A stretch of 64,000 nucleotides of DNA from an uncultured Candidatus Actinomarina sp. (lineage in GTDB: Bacteria; Actinomycetota; Acidimicrobiia; Actinomarinales; Actinomarinaceae), in assembly GCA_902610815.1 (NCBI GenBank), contig CACLXG010000001.1:467573-531572 (forward strand), written 5' to 3'. The stretch's first letter is position 1; every line of letters begins with the position of its first letter. Below the pieces are notes generated by a model. It did no database searches. It saw only the letters and a program-made list of their open reading frames with translations, and was not told the DNA's origin. A program made the position numbers and the translations under genes. Below are positions 1 through 7,893 of the stretch, piece after piece.

Positions 1-959
1 AGCTGTTGGTATTTTAAATAAAGCTGTTCTCGAGTAACTTCGTCCTCTTCATTTGTTAATTGGTTGAAACTCTCAATATTTTGCTTTTCAGAAAATTTTT
101 CGTTATTTACTAAAATTTCCTGTGAAAATTGATGAAACTTAGTAGCCACTGATTCTGATTCATACTCAATAAAGTCTTCTCTTGGTAAACCATATTGAAC
201 ATTCCATGCCGTTCTTCTTTCGCAATTAGAAAGTTTTACTAAATTCGTTTTAGATATTTTTACTTCTCTAATTCGATTAGTAATTTTGTCAGCATTAATT
301 AGTGGAAATTGTCCACATCTTGATGCTTGATCGCAGTAATCGCATTGTTTACCAGGAGTACGCTTTTTCCTACCTTCTAGATAATCTTCTAAGATATTGA
401 AATAATCATCAATAATTTCATCAGGATTTTCTACCATCTCAATTTCTACTAAGTCATCTAATTCAATAGCAGCCGTATAGAATTCTTCATTTTCAGATTT
501 CAATTTTGTAATAATTGCTCTATCAATTAACTCTGGTTCTGGGTCATGTGCAGTTTTTAATCTTATATATTCATATTGATTATCATCTTCGAACTCATAG
601 GCAAAGTGAGTGGTTATTCCGTACTCTTCTCCATCTATTTCTTTTATGGCCTCTTTAATTAAATACTCATGATTAAAATTGGAATTTCTTTTAGGATAAA
701 TTGTTCTAAATCTTGTGAATAAATCAGAAAGTATCCTTTTTTGAATAGTGTCATAAAATTGAAAATTATTATCTTCAGCAACTTTTACAGATGTTTCTTC
801 AAGAGCATCATTATTAAGCCAATCTACAATTGCTTTATTTAAATCTTTCCACCTATCTAATTTTGGACTTGCAAGTCTGGTCTTTTTTCCATAAGAGCTG
901 TGGCACTGTGATATCTTCCTTATTTGATTAGTTGAATAAGTATTATCTCTATCAGGCAT
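1..959 (-). CDS. Partial protein with Cys-cluster, RecB/Cas4-like nuclease candidate (C-terminus outside window)
   Basis: The frame is open from an ATG at 959 to the window edge (about 319 codons visible, no stop). The start is supported by a perfect TATAAT (966-971) six bases upstream, the leaderless arrangement seen at many genes here. The middle carries C-x2-C-x5-C (CDYCDQASRC, residues about 219-228) and a Cys near residue 19, the sort of arrangement that holds an Fe-S cluster in Cas4/AddB-type PD-(D/E)XK nucleases. A second block (SKTNLVKLSNCERRTAW) resembles the beginning of another RecB-like nuclease domain. I cannot assign the catalytic D...ExK residues with certainty. A degenerate or tandem nuclease fold is an inference; a metal-binding protein of other function is possible. 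Confidence 0.6.
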   Translation of the reverse strand, partial: MPDRDNTYSTNQIRKISQCHSSYGKKTRLASPKLDRWKDLNKAIVDWLNNDALEETSVKVAEDNNFQFYDTIQKRILSDLFTRFRTIYPKRNSNFNHEYLIKEAIKEIDGEEYGITTHFAYEFEDDNQYEYIRLKTAHDPEPELIDRAIITKLKSENEEFYTAAIELDDLVEIEMVENPDEIIDDYFNILEDYLEGRKKRTPGKQCDYCDQASRCGQFPLINADKITNRIREVKISKTNLVKLSNCERRTAWNVQYGLPREDFIEYESESVATKFHQFSQEILVNNEKFSEKQNIESFNQLTNEEDEVTREQLYLKYQQ

Positions 960-971
960 AATAAAATTATA
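960..971 (-). promoter_or_regulatory. Leaderless -10 box of the partial Cys-cluster gene
   Basis: TATAAT lies at 966-971 (minus strand), then six bases, then the ATG at 959. Transcription from this box would begin at or next to the start codon. It faces away from the promoter of the GMC oxidoreductase gene, so 960-1072 is a divergent promoter region. Confidence 0.6.
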
Positions 972-1060
972 ATTCACTAATTATTGCAAATCTGCCGTTT
1001 CAAAAGGCCTTAATGACTGCCAAAACTGCCAAAATTCAATCTCACTTTACTAACTATCTG

Positions 1061-1072
1061 TAGAATATATAT
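1061..1072 (+). promoter_or_regulatory. Leaderless -10 box of the GMC oxidoreductase gene
   Basis: TAGAAT at 1061-1066 is followed by six bases and then the ATG at 1073. No Shine-Dalgarno sequence is present, so initiation on a leaderless mRNA is inferred. Confidence 0.6.
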
Positions 1073-2905
1073 ATGGATAAAAGAGTATCGAAAAGCTTCA
1101 AATCAATTTTTAAAAACTTTTACCCAAATCTTGATGAAAATGAATGCAATAAAGCCTTGGATTACTTTTTATTCACATTAGAGAAATTTCCAGACAAGAG
1201 TAATATTTTACAACTCAAGCTTTTTCTATATATTTTCTCATTTAGGATTAGAGAGCTTTTTATAAAAAACAAGAACATTAAGAACTTTTTCTCTTATCTC
1301 CAGGGATCAAATGTTTTAATTTTACGAAAACTCGGTGTCTATATGTTTGTATTAATGGGACACTGTATCTCGAGATCGCTTGATGGAGAGGGGGTTATTT
1401 ACAACAAACTAAATTATCCAAAACACAATAATGCAACAGTAGATAAGAAATTGCATTCGCTTCCTGAAAAAATTCAAGTAGCAGTCATTGGTAGTGGAGC
1501 TGGTGGAGGTATAGCCGCACATAGTCTATCAAAAAAATATGATGTCGCTGTATTTGATAAAGCAAGCTATCTAAATAAAGAGACAAACAATGAAACTTTT
1601 GGGTATCACAACTTTTTTGAACACTATGGACTTAGTGCTACGAGAGGATTCGGAATTCAACTACTTACAGGAAAAAGTATAGGTGGTGGTACAAGCATCA
1701 ACTGGCAGACATCACTTGAGACGCCAACGGAAGTGTTGAATGAATGGGATGAACTGACTAAACAAAAAGATTATTTTAATTCTGATGCATTTAGAGAGAG
1801 TATCAAGCATGTAGTTGATAATCTTGGAGTAACTACTGACTTTAACCATATTCCATTGAAAGAGGAAAAATTAGCAGAAGGATTTGATAAAAACAATATT
1901 GGCTATAGAGTCATTCCAAAAAATAATCATAGTACTCATGGCATGGAATGTGGTTTTTGTGCCTTTGGATGCGGATACGAAAGTAGAAATTCATCTTATA
2001 GGGTCTGGTTGGAGAATGAAGATTTCAACGGAGATATTTATAGTGATACGGGTATTCAAAAAATTATTATAGATAATAACAAAGCAACACACATTGAAGT
2101 AGAAAACAATGGTAAGGTTTCAAGAATCGAAGTTGAACGAGTTATTCTTGCAGGCGGATCGCTAAACACTCCTAGCATCTTGTTAAATAGTGGATACAAG
2201 AACCCACAACTTGGTAAGAATCTAAAGACCCACCCAGTTTCAGGAGTTGCTGGAAAATTTAAGGAAGAACAAAAGCCCTGGTATGGAAGTATGCAAGGTA
2301 TGCATTCTGAGGATTTCTTATTCAAAACCAACAATTATGGGTACTTATTACAGGGATTGCCGATGCATCCAAGTATCTTTTTTCCATATTTTCCAAATTT
2401 TGTTTCCTCAGCTGAAGATTTTATTGAAAGTTACAATCATTGGTCTGGAGCAATTGTTCTGACATCTGATACAAGTAGCGGTTCTTTAATTAACAATGGT
2501 CCACTCTGGAAGTATAAATTAAATGATTTTGACAACATTCACCTCCTCGATGGACTAACCCAACTTGTAAGGTCTTATTATCTTGCTGGTGCAGAGGAAA
2601 TTATGGTTTCTGCTTCCCCAACAATGCATTGGAATAGAAATGAAAATGTAGATATAGAAGAATTTTTGAGTAAAATTCTATCAATCAAAAATCAACCTTA
2701 TAGATTGCTTTTAGGTTCAGCTCATCAGATGGGTACAGCAAGAATTAATCCAAACCCAGAACAAGGAGTTGTAGATTTAGATGGAAAAGTACATGGCTTA
2801 GAAAATGTTTATATTGTAGATGCTTCAACTTTTCCAAGATGCTCAGGTGTGAATCCTATGATTAGTATTCAATCTATGAGCCACTTCTTGATGTCAAAAA
2901 TTTAG
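1073..2905 (+). CDS. GMC-family FAD oxidoreductase, long-chain alcohol oxidase type
   Basis: A 610-residue flavoprotein of the glucose-methanol-choline family, expected to oxidise an alcohol with FAD. An FAD dinucleotide-binding motif, GSGAGGG, sits at residues 140-146, the GMC C-terminal block HQMGTARINP near residue 550, and VYIVDASTFP with the closing FAD contact follows. About 130 helical, partly hydrophobic residues precede the FAD domain, and a CGFCAFGC motif lies near residue 290; both features recall the membrane-associated long-chain fatty alcohol oxidases. The substrate cannot be read from sequence, and a sterol or other alcohol is possible. The start is supported by TAGAAT at 1061-1066 exactly six bases before ATG. 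The stop is one base from the convergent thioesterase gene. Confidence 0.85.
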   Translation: MDKRVSKSFKSIFKNFYPNLDENECNKALDYFLFTLEKFPDKSNILQLKLFLYIFSFRIRELFIKNKNIKNFFSYLQGSNVLILRKLGVYMFVLMGHCISRSLDGEGVIYNKLNYPKHNNATVDKKLHSLPEKIQVAVIGSGAGGGIAAHSLSKKYDVAVFDKASYLNKETNNETFGYHNFFEHYGLSATRGFGIQLLTGKSIGGGTSINWQTSLETPTEVLNEWDELTKQKDYFNSDAFRESIKHVVDNLGVTTDFNHIPLKEEKLAEGFDKNNIGYRVIPKNNHSTHGMECGFCAFGCGYESRNSSYRVWLENEDFNGDIYSDTGIQKIIIDNNKATHIEVENNGKVSRIEVERVILAGGSLNTPSILLNSGYKNPQLGKNLKTHPVSGVAGKFKEEQKPWYGSMQGMHSEDFLFKTNNYGYLLQGLPMHPSIFFPYFPNFVSSAEDFIESYNHWSGAIVLTSDTSSGSLINNGPLWKYKLNDFDNIHLLDGLTQLVRSYYLAGAEEIMVSASPTMHWNRNENVDIEEFLSKILSIKNQPYRLLLGSAHQMGTARINPNPEQGVVDLDGKVHGLENVYIVDASTFPRCSGVNPMISIQSMSHFLMSKI

Positions 2906-2906
2906 T

Positions 2907-3407
2907 TTAAGGATAATTTTTATCTGGAGCAAAGAACTCTGCAGCATCTAATCCTAAATCTATGAACATGCCGTGAGCCTCAACATGAGTTTCTTCACCT
3001 AATTGAATAACAGCTTCCGTATAAACTTTTTTATTATCAACTTCTTTAACCCAAGCATATAATTCAAATTCTTTTTCTACTGGTGTTGGCTTAAGAAAAT
3101 TAACAGATAAATTTGCAGTTACAGAAAATATGTTGTGAATAACTGTTGAGTAACCCATCATGTCATCCAAGGCAGCTGATAATATACCACCATGAACAAG
3201 GCCAGGCCCACCTTCAAATCTCTTTGCAAATGAATATTTTGCATAAACTTTACGATTTTTAATTTCTGGTTTCATTTGCATACTGTCTTTATTGTTACCG
3301 CTGACAAAAGAAGAATCAGGATATATATCTTGAAGCAGTGTTCCATCAGTCCAGCCTGAGGATGGATCAATTTCTAGAACTTGACCAGTTATGTACTTAT
3401 AATTCAT
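2907..3407 (-). CDS. PaaI/4HBT-type hotdog thioesterase
   Basis: A 166-residue single hotdog-fold protein likely to hydrolyse an acyl-CoA thioester. The motif GLVHGGILSAALDDMMG (near residues 93-109) is the catalytic HGG block of PaaI/YbgC-type thioesterases, with the acidic residue on the following helix. The substrate is not predictable. Its start overlaps the end of the upstream translin gene by 11 bases, so the two are surely co-transcribed with the small membrane protein before them. Confidence 0.85.
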   Translation of the reverse strand: MNYKYITGQVLEIDPSSGWTDGTLLQDIYPDSSFVSGNNKDSMQMKPEIKNRKVYAKYSFAKRFEGGPGLVHGGILSAALDDMMGYSTVIHNIFSVTANLSVNFLKPTPVEKEFELYAWVKEVDNKKVYTEAVIQLGEETHVEAHGMFIDLGLDAAEFFAPDKNYP

Positions 3408-4026
3408 TTTTATTTATATTAGATATGTCTTTTCTTAATGCCTCATTGATAAAAGCATTTGTTATATCAGATCTAGTTCTTTCAATAATTGACCTTGCAT
3501 TATCTGCATACCTTCTAAGTCCTCCTGTAAGAGCATCCGGATAATCTAACTCATTCAGTATCCCCATGCCCTCTTCCATAATTTCTAAGTAAGTTTCAGC
3601 TTTTTTAATATCAAGATTTCTTAAATGATCAAGTGCTTTTCTTCTCCACTCACCAATCGTATCTCCTATTCCCTGTATGTAGCTAGAAGGGTGTAGGTTG
3701 AATTCGGAAAATGGTTCAATTGTTCCTTTAACTTCAAAATTATAAAACATAACAGCTTCTACAAATTCTCTCTCGGCATCTAAAACATAACCTGCATAAC
3801 TAATTTCTGAAATTTCACTACAAATACTTTTTAAATCATTTAATTTTTCTTGAGCGCTTTTTATATGTTTTTCAGCATCAGATATATCGTTTCTATGAAC
3901 ATTTCTAATACTTTTTGAGCACTCACGAACTATCTCTCTCGAAATTGTTAAAGACTGTTCACGAACATCATTTAATTTATCAAAAGCTGCTGATAAATTT
4001 TCTAAATTAGCTTCAGATTCGGACAA
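3397..4026 (-). CDS. Translin-family protein
   Basis: A 209-residue, almost wholly helical protein. The block GYVLDAEREFVEAVMF (residues about 82-97) matches the translin signature around the conserved Q/R-E-x-V-E-A stretch, and GLRRYADNARSIIERTRSD near the C-terminus matches the family's second signature. Translins bind single-stranded RNA or DNA as ring-like multimers; TRAX partners and archaeal members are endoribonucleases acting through acidic residues on these helices. Translin is best known in eukaryotes and archaea and is uncommon in bacteria. The start is a TTG (4026-4024) directly after the stop of the preceding gene. Whether it is an active RNase here is unknown. Confidence 0.85.
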   Translation of the reverse strand: MSESEANLENLSAAFDKLNDVREQSLTISREIVRECSKSIRNVHRNDISDAEKHIKSAQEKLNDLKSICSEISEISYAGYVLDAEREFVEAVMFYNFEVKGTIEPFSEFNLHPSSYIQGIGDTIGEWRRKALDHLRNLDIKKAETYLEIMEEGMGILNELDYPDALTGGLRRYADNARSIIERTRSDITNAFINEALRKDISNINKNEL

Positions 4027-4389
4027 TTATACTGCTTGTTTTAAATATTCGACATTGTCATCATCTGCAGATAAATCATCTACATAGGAGAAACTGTTTC
4101 TTTGAAGCGAGGATGATCGTACTTGAAATGCCGTATAAACATAAATACCAAAAACTACATCAATAATTAGATGGAAAACAAATATAGGAACTGAGAGAGT
4201 TTGAAGAGCTATAAAAAAACTTGCTATAGCAATTAGTCCCAAAGTGATAAATCCTCTTCTTTGTTTCTCAACCATAAATTGATACTCATTAGAAATAGAT
4301 TTATTGACTTTTGAATATTGAAGCTCGGGGAATACTACTGCTACTGAAAGCGATACCATTAAAGCTATTAAAACTAGTGTAGAACTCAT
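4027..4389 (-). CDS. Small membrane protein of unknown function
   Basis: 120 residues with an N-terminal hydrophobic segment (about 4-21) and one long or two adjacent hydrophobic stretches (about 46-90), followed by a polar, acidic tail. I do not recognise the family. A purine-rich AGGGCAGGG lies just before the ATG. It leads a three-gene unit with the translin and the thioesterase, with TAA and the translin TTG directly adjacent. Confidence 0.65.
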   Translation of the reverse strand: MSSTLVLIALMVSLSVAVVFPELQYSKVNKSISNEYQFMVEKQRRGFITLGLIAIASFFIALQTLSVPIFVFHLIIDVVFGIYVYTAFQVRSSSLQRNSFSYVDDLSADDDNVEYLKQAV

Positions 4390-4447
4390 GCCCTGCCCTT
4401 ACTGTTGTTGTTTTAATAATAACTAGTTTTAAAAAAATTTTCTCTTT

Positions 4448-5056
4448 TTAAAATTTATTTTCTTTACCTTCTCTTAGTCTTTTGATATTTTCAGAATGTT
4501 TTATCAAAATTAAAACAAATATAACAACAAGAACTACCACATTAGATATTTCATTATTTGTATAAATTAATAATGACACCGTTATCAAAACTGTTGCCAA
4601 ACTAGCAATTGCTGACACACGAGTTGTTTTAAATACAACAAAATAGAAAAGAGCAAGTACAGGTATATTAAGTATTTGAAATATCTCTATATTGAATAAG
4701 TCAGAATTATATGGATTCATGAACACTGTTGCAACATAAACACCGAGGTAAGTAGCAACCCCTTTTCCACCTTTAAACTTATAAAATGCTGGATAAATAT
4801 GGCCTACAACAGCAGCTAGTCCGTAAACTAAAAAATATTGATCTTGATAGAAAAATATGATTGGAATAGCTCCTTTTAATAAATCTCCAAATAATACAAT
4901 TGCAGCAGACCCTTTTCCTAATGTCCTTAACACGTTTGATGTTCCTGGATTACCACTTCCCTCAGAAGAAATATCAATGCCTTTTATTCGAGCTGTAATA
5001 TAGGCAAAATTGATCGAACCAAGCAAATAACTAACTATTAATACTAAAAAATTCAT
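4448..5056 (-). CDS. plsY: Glycerol-3-phosphate acyltransferase PlsY
   Basis: A 202-residue polytopic membrane enzyme that transfers the acyl group of acyl-phosphate to glycerol-3-phosphate, the first step of phospholipid synthesis. The family motifs are visible: LLGSINFAY at residues 11-19, the glycine-rich GSGNPGTSNVLR near residues 33-44, and GHIYPAFYKFKGGKGVAT near residues 85-102. Length and helix pattern fit PlsY. TAGACT ends seven bases before the ATG, so a leaderless start is likely. The acyl-phosphate maker PlsX is not in this window; a PlsC-like enzyme is at 35613. Confidence 0.95.
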   Translation of the reverse strand: MNFLVLIVSYLLGSINFAYITARIKGIDISSEGSGNPGTSNVLRTLGKGSAAIVLFGDLLKGAIPIIFFYQDQYFLVYGLAAVVGHIYPAFYKFKGGKGVATYLGVYVATVFMNPYNSDLFNIEIFQILNIPVLALFYFVVFKTTRVSAIASLATVLITVSLLIYTNNEISNVVVLVVIFVLILIKHSENIKRLREGKENKF

Positions 5057-5133
5057 TTATTTGAGTCTAATTCATTAAAAATAAATAAGATATAGCTCGA
5101 TTATACAATTTACAAATTTAATCTTATAAATGT

Positions 5134-5289
5134 ATGAACAATATACCTAAATGCTCAAACAAAAGAAGGTTTACATCTGAAAATGAAGCAAGAAAAGAAA
5201 GATTATTTGTAGAAAAAGAATACAGTAAAAAATTTAGAATATACTTATGTACATTATGTCAAGGATGGCATTTTTCAACAATTAATTAA
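5134..5289 (+). CDS. Small zinc-ribbon-like protein (51 aa)
   Basis: A 51-codon frame beginning at ATG 5134 and ending two bases before the uppP start. It has Cys7, then Cys39-x2-Cys42 followed by a Trp-His pair at 45-46, which would suit a small zinc ribbon. The middle is strongly basic. The close coupling to uppP suggests a shared transcript. The family resemblance is to short basic C...CxxC-GWH proteins found next to many genes in actinobacteria and phages; function is unknown. Confidence 0.6.
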   Translation: MNNIPKCSNKRRFTSENEARKERLFVEKEYSKKFRIYLCTLCQGWHFSTIN

Positions 5290-5291
5290 TT

Positions 5292-6056
5292 ATGATTGAT
5301 ATTTTATTTGGGATCATACAAGGAGTCACTGAATTTTTACCAATTTCTTCAAGTGGACATCTCGTAGTTTTATCAGAGTTGTTTAAAGACAACAGTTTTA
5401 ATACATATGAGATAGCATTTTTACACTTAGGAACATTTTTTTCAATTTTAATATATTACTTCAAAGACATTTTTTTAATCTTAAAAAACCGTAACTCATT
5501 GATTCAAATTTTTAAACTTATAGCAATAGGTGTAATGCCGGCTGCAGCTTTTGGATTATTTTTGCCAATAAGTAATTTAATTGATGAAAGTAGCATGATT
5601 TTAGTAATTACAGCTTTAGCTTATATTTTTATTGCGAGTGTGTTGTATTTTGCTGACAAGCTAGAAGAGGGTGATAAAAGTATATTGGACCTTTCATTAA
5701 AAGAATCTCTAACAATAGGATTTGCCCAAGCCATTGCATTGTTTCCTGGAGTATCAAGGTCAGGAATCACTCTAAGTACAGCTTTGTATTTGAAATTAAA
5801 AAAAACTGAAGCAATATTCTTTTCACTTCTTCTTGGATTGCCTACAATTTTTGGTGCTTGGCTTCTTACATTTATGCAGGCCACAGAACCTATTGATAGC
5901 TCTTTATGGATACCTTGCATTGCTGCATTTCTTTCCGGACTAGTTGCAATCAGAGTTCTTATTAACTTTACAGTTAGTTCTAAATTAAATGTGTTTTCAA
6001 TTTATTGCTTTTTAATGGGTTTAATTTCGCTGGGGACTTACTTAATTAATCTTTAG
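5292..6056 (+). CDS. uppP: Undecaprenyl-diphosphatase UppP (BacA)
   Basis: A 254-residue polytopic membrane phosphatase that recycles undecaprenyl diphosphate for peptidoglycan and other wall polymers. The two catalytic blocks are present: GVTEFLPISSSGHLVV (residues about 11-26) and FPGVSRSGITLS (about 152-163). The gene lies two bases after the zinc-ribbon reading frame. Its 3' end overlaps the convergent Mrp gene by 15 bases. Confidence 0.95.
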   Translation: MIDILFGIIQGVTEFLPISSSGHLVVLSELFKDNSFNTYEIAFLHLGTFFSILIYYFKDIFLILKNRNSLIQIFKLIAIGVMPAAAFGLFLPISNLIDESSMILVITALAYIFIASVLYFADKLEEGDKSILDLSLKESLTIGFAQAIALFPGVSRSGITLSTALYLKLKKTEAIFFSLLLGLPTIFGAWLLTFMQATEPIDSSLWIPCIAAFLSGLVAIRVLINFTVSSKLNVFSIYCFLMGLISLGTYLINL

Positions 6057-7067
6057 ATCAATCGGTTTCTTTTTAGGTTGAAATTTCAAAATTTCATTAG
6101 CAATATCAATAACATTCTTGAAGTTTGGATTATTTTTATAAGCAAATAAATCACTTCCTTCAGAAGCAACAGTTATTTCTTCTTGTAAAGGCATCTCTCC
6201 AAGAATTGGTACATCGAGTTTCTTCGATAGATCTTTCCCTCCATCCTTTCCAAATGGATATAGTTTATTTCCATCAACTTCCATATATGACATATTTTCG
6301 ATTACTCCAATAATGCTCGCATTAACTTTTTTAGACATAATTCCTGAACGCTCTGCAACCATTGTTGCATTTGTTTGAGGAGTTGTAACAACTATGTTTT
6401 CAAAATATTTTAAGAATTGAGATAAAGAGATTGAAACATCACCAGTACCAGGTGGCATATCTATAAGTAATATATCTATGTCTTGCCATAAAACTTCAAA
6501 TAAGAATTGTTCTATAGCCTTATGAAGCATTGGCCCTCTCCATATAACGGCTTCGTCTTGTTTTACAAAATACTCCATTGATATAACACTTAAATTATTA
6601 ATTTTTGATGGAAAGATTCTTTCATTAAATGGAATTGGAGGAAATTTAGCTCCCAAAATCTTTGGGACCGAGTACCCCCAGATATCAGAATCAAGAATCC
6701 CAACTTTCTTGCCAAGTTCATCAAATGCAATACCAAGTAAGGATGTTATAGTAGATTTCCCAACACCTCCTTTACCAGATGTAATCCCAATTATTCTTTT
6801 ATTTTTATGAAAGTTGTTTTTTAAATCTTCCATATCAATATCTGCACCAACAACAGCTGAGACTTCCGCTATTTGCTTTTCAGTTGGAGTTTTAAACTTA
6901 ATCTCTAAATCATTATTTTCGTTAATCCTTTGACGTAAAACATCTCTAACCCACTCAATCTCAGTAAAGTCGAGAATCTCGCATGATTTTTTCTTTAATT
7001 TTGTAATAGCATTTAACTCATCGAGGCTTCTATTAAATCCGGGATAGTTTATATCTTGAATATCCAT
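6042..7067 (-). CDS. Mrp/NBP35-type Fe-S cluster carrier P-loop ATPase
   Basis: An ATPase thought to carry and insert [4Fe-4S] clusters. An N-terminal MIP18/DUF59-like domain (about residues 1-70) precedes the deviant Walker A motif GKGGVGKST, the switch region DSDIWGYSVP and LLIDMPPGTGD. The frame could begin at an ATG at 7100, but the start at 7067 is preferred: a TACAAT box ends seven bases before it, and the MDIQDI beginning fits the family, giving 341 residues. The C-terminal CxxC of some Mrp proteins is not evident. It is divergent from the thioredoxin gene. Confidence 0.9.
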   Translation of the reverse strand: MDIQDINYPGFNRSLDELNAITKLKKKSCEILDFTEIEWVRDVLRQRINENNDLEIKFKTPTEKQIAEVSAVVGADIDMEDLKNNFHKNKRIIGITSGKGGVGKSTITSLLGIAFDELGKKVGILDSDIWGYSVPKILGAKFPPIPFNERIFPSKINNLSVISMEYFVKQDEAVIWRGPMLHKAIEQFLFEVLWQDIDILLIDMPPGTGDVSISLSQFLKYFENIVVTTPQTNATMVAERSGIMSKKVNASIIGVIENMSYMEVDGNKLYPFGKDGGKDLSKKLDVPILGEMPLQEEITVASEGSDLFAYKNNPNFKNVIDIANEILKFQPKKKPIDLKIN

Positions 7068-7106
7068 GTTTAGTATTGTATTTATATTAGGTAATAACAT
7101 TACATT

Positions 7107-7601
7107 ATGATTAAAAGAAATTTACTGCTCATACTTTTAACAGCGCTTGTTGGTATCGCCGTGTTAAATGCTTCAAGTTCAGAAGAGCAAGTCAATACTA
7201 TTTCAGATATAAATAATGGAATTGAAGTTGATTCACTAAAACAGGTACATTCACTAGGTATTGAGGAAATCAAGACAGAGTATGTCATTCTTAATCTTTG
7301 GGCTAGTTGGTGTATTCCTTGTCAAAATGAAGTTGATGAATTATTAAAAATTTCTCAACAATCAAATATAACAGTTATCGGTATTCTTGTTGATGACTCA
7401 GCCTCAAATGGTAGAGAGTTTATTGAAGATAATAAAATTACATATAAGAATATATTAGAAGAAGCTGAGTCTGACATTGTTTTATCGCAGTTCAATTGGA
7501 CTGGAATTCCAACTACCTTAGTTTTGGATAGAAATCTTTCAATCTTGCATACTCTTAATGGTGAAATTACGGCTAACGAAATAATTGAATTAACTAAATA
7601 G
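7107..7601 (+). CDS. TlpA/ResA-like thioredoxin, membrane-anchored or secreted
   Basis: 164 residues with an N-terminal hydrophobic segment (about 6-22) that acts as a signal peptide or anchor, followed by a thioredoxin fold. The active site is NLWASWCIPC (near residues 62-71), followed by a DSAS.. peroxiredoxin-like helix and the cis-proline GIPTTLVLD. It should act outside the membrane as a dithiol reductant, for example in cytochrome c maturation or protein disulfide control. The partner is not defined by its neighbours. Confidence 0.85.
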   Translation: MIKRNLLLILLTALVGIAVLNASSSEEQVNTISDINNGIEVDSLKQVHSLGIEEIKTEYVILNLWASWCIPCQNEVDELLKISQQSNITVIGILVDDSASNGREFIEDNKITYKNILEEAESDIVLSQFNWTGIPTTLVLDRNLSILHTLNGEITANEIIELTK

Positions 7602-7620
7602 CCATTGTCTATGATTAGTT

Positions 7621-7632
7621 TATAATTTACAT
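7621..7632 (+). promoter_or_regulatory. Leaderless -10 box of the 45-aa membrane peptide gene
   Basis: A perfect TATAAT at 7621-7626 is followed by TTACAT and ATG at 7633. This consensus box is the main support for the tiny gene downstream. Confidence 0.6.
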
Positions 7633-7770
7633 ATGGATGCAATATTATTTTGGAGAATTTTTTTAGTGTTGGGAAGCTTAGCTTACCTTGGAGCTTCAGG
7701 ATTATTTGCATTAAAATTATTGGCTGCTTCTACAGGAAGAAAGCGAATAATAGATATTTTTATCAGATAG
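7633..7770 (+). CDS. Small single-span membrane protein (45 aa)
   Basis: A 45-codon frame with one hydrophobic helix (residues about 4-33, FWRIFLVLGSLAYLGASG in its first part) and a basic C-terminal tail GRKRIIDIFIR. A TATAAT box ends exactly six bases before its ATG, the same layout as larger genes here. It sits between the thioredoxin gene and tRNA-fMet. The family is not recognised; it could be a small subunit of a membrane complex. Confidence 0.55.
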   Translation: MDAILFWRIFLVLGSLAYLGASGLFALKLLAASTGRKRIIDIFIR

Positions 7771-7772
7771 AT

Positions 7773-7849
7773 TGGTAGCGGGGGTAGGATTTGAACCTAC
7801 GACCTCTGGGTTATGAGCCCAGCGAGCTACCAGACTGCTCCACCCCGCG
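7773..7849 (-). tRNA. Initiator tRNA-fMet (CAT)
   Basis: A 77-base cloverleaf with the 3' CCA encoded. The anticodon loop reads CTCATAA. The stem below it ends in GGG/CCC pairs and the acceptor stem has an unpaired first position (C1 opposite U72), which are the hallmarks of the initiator rather than elongator tRNA. The T arm GTAGG-TTCAAAT-CCTAC is intact. Confidence 0.97.
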
Positions 7850-7893
7850 CTGAATTATTAATAATAATAAGAATTAATTTAAACTCAAGAAAT

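Noticed and set aside
1016-1033. Direct repeat CTGCCAAAA twice in the divergent region 960-1072
   Set aside because: Only two imperfectly supported nine-base copies; it could be an operator but there is no second instance elsewhere and no regulator next to it.
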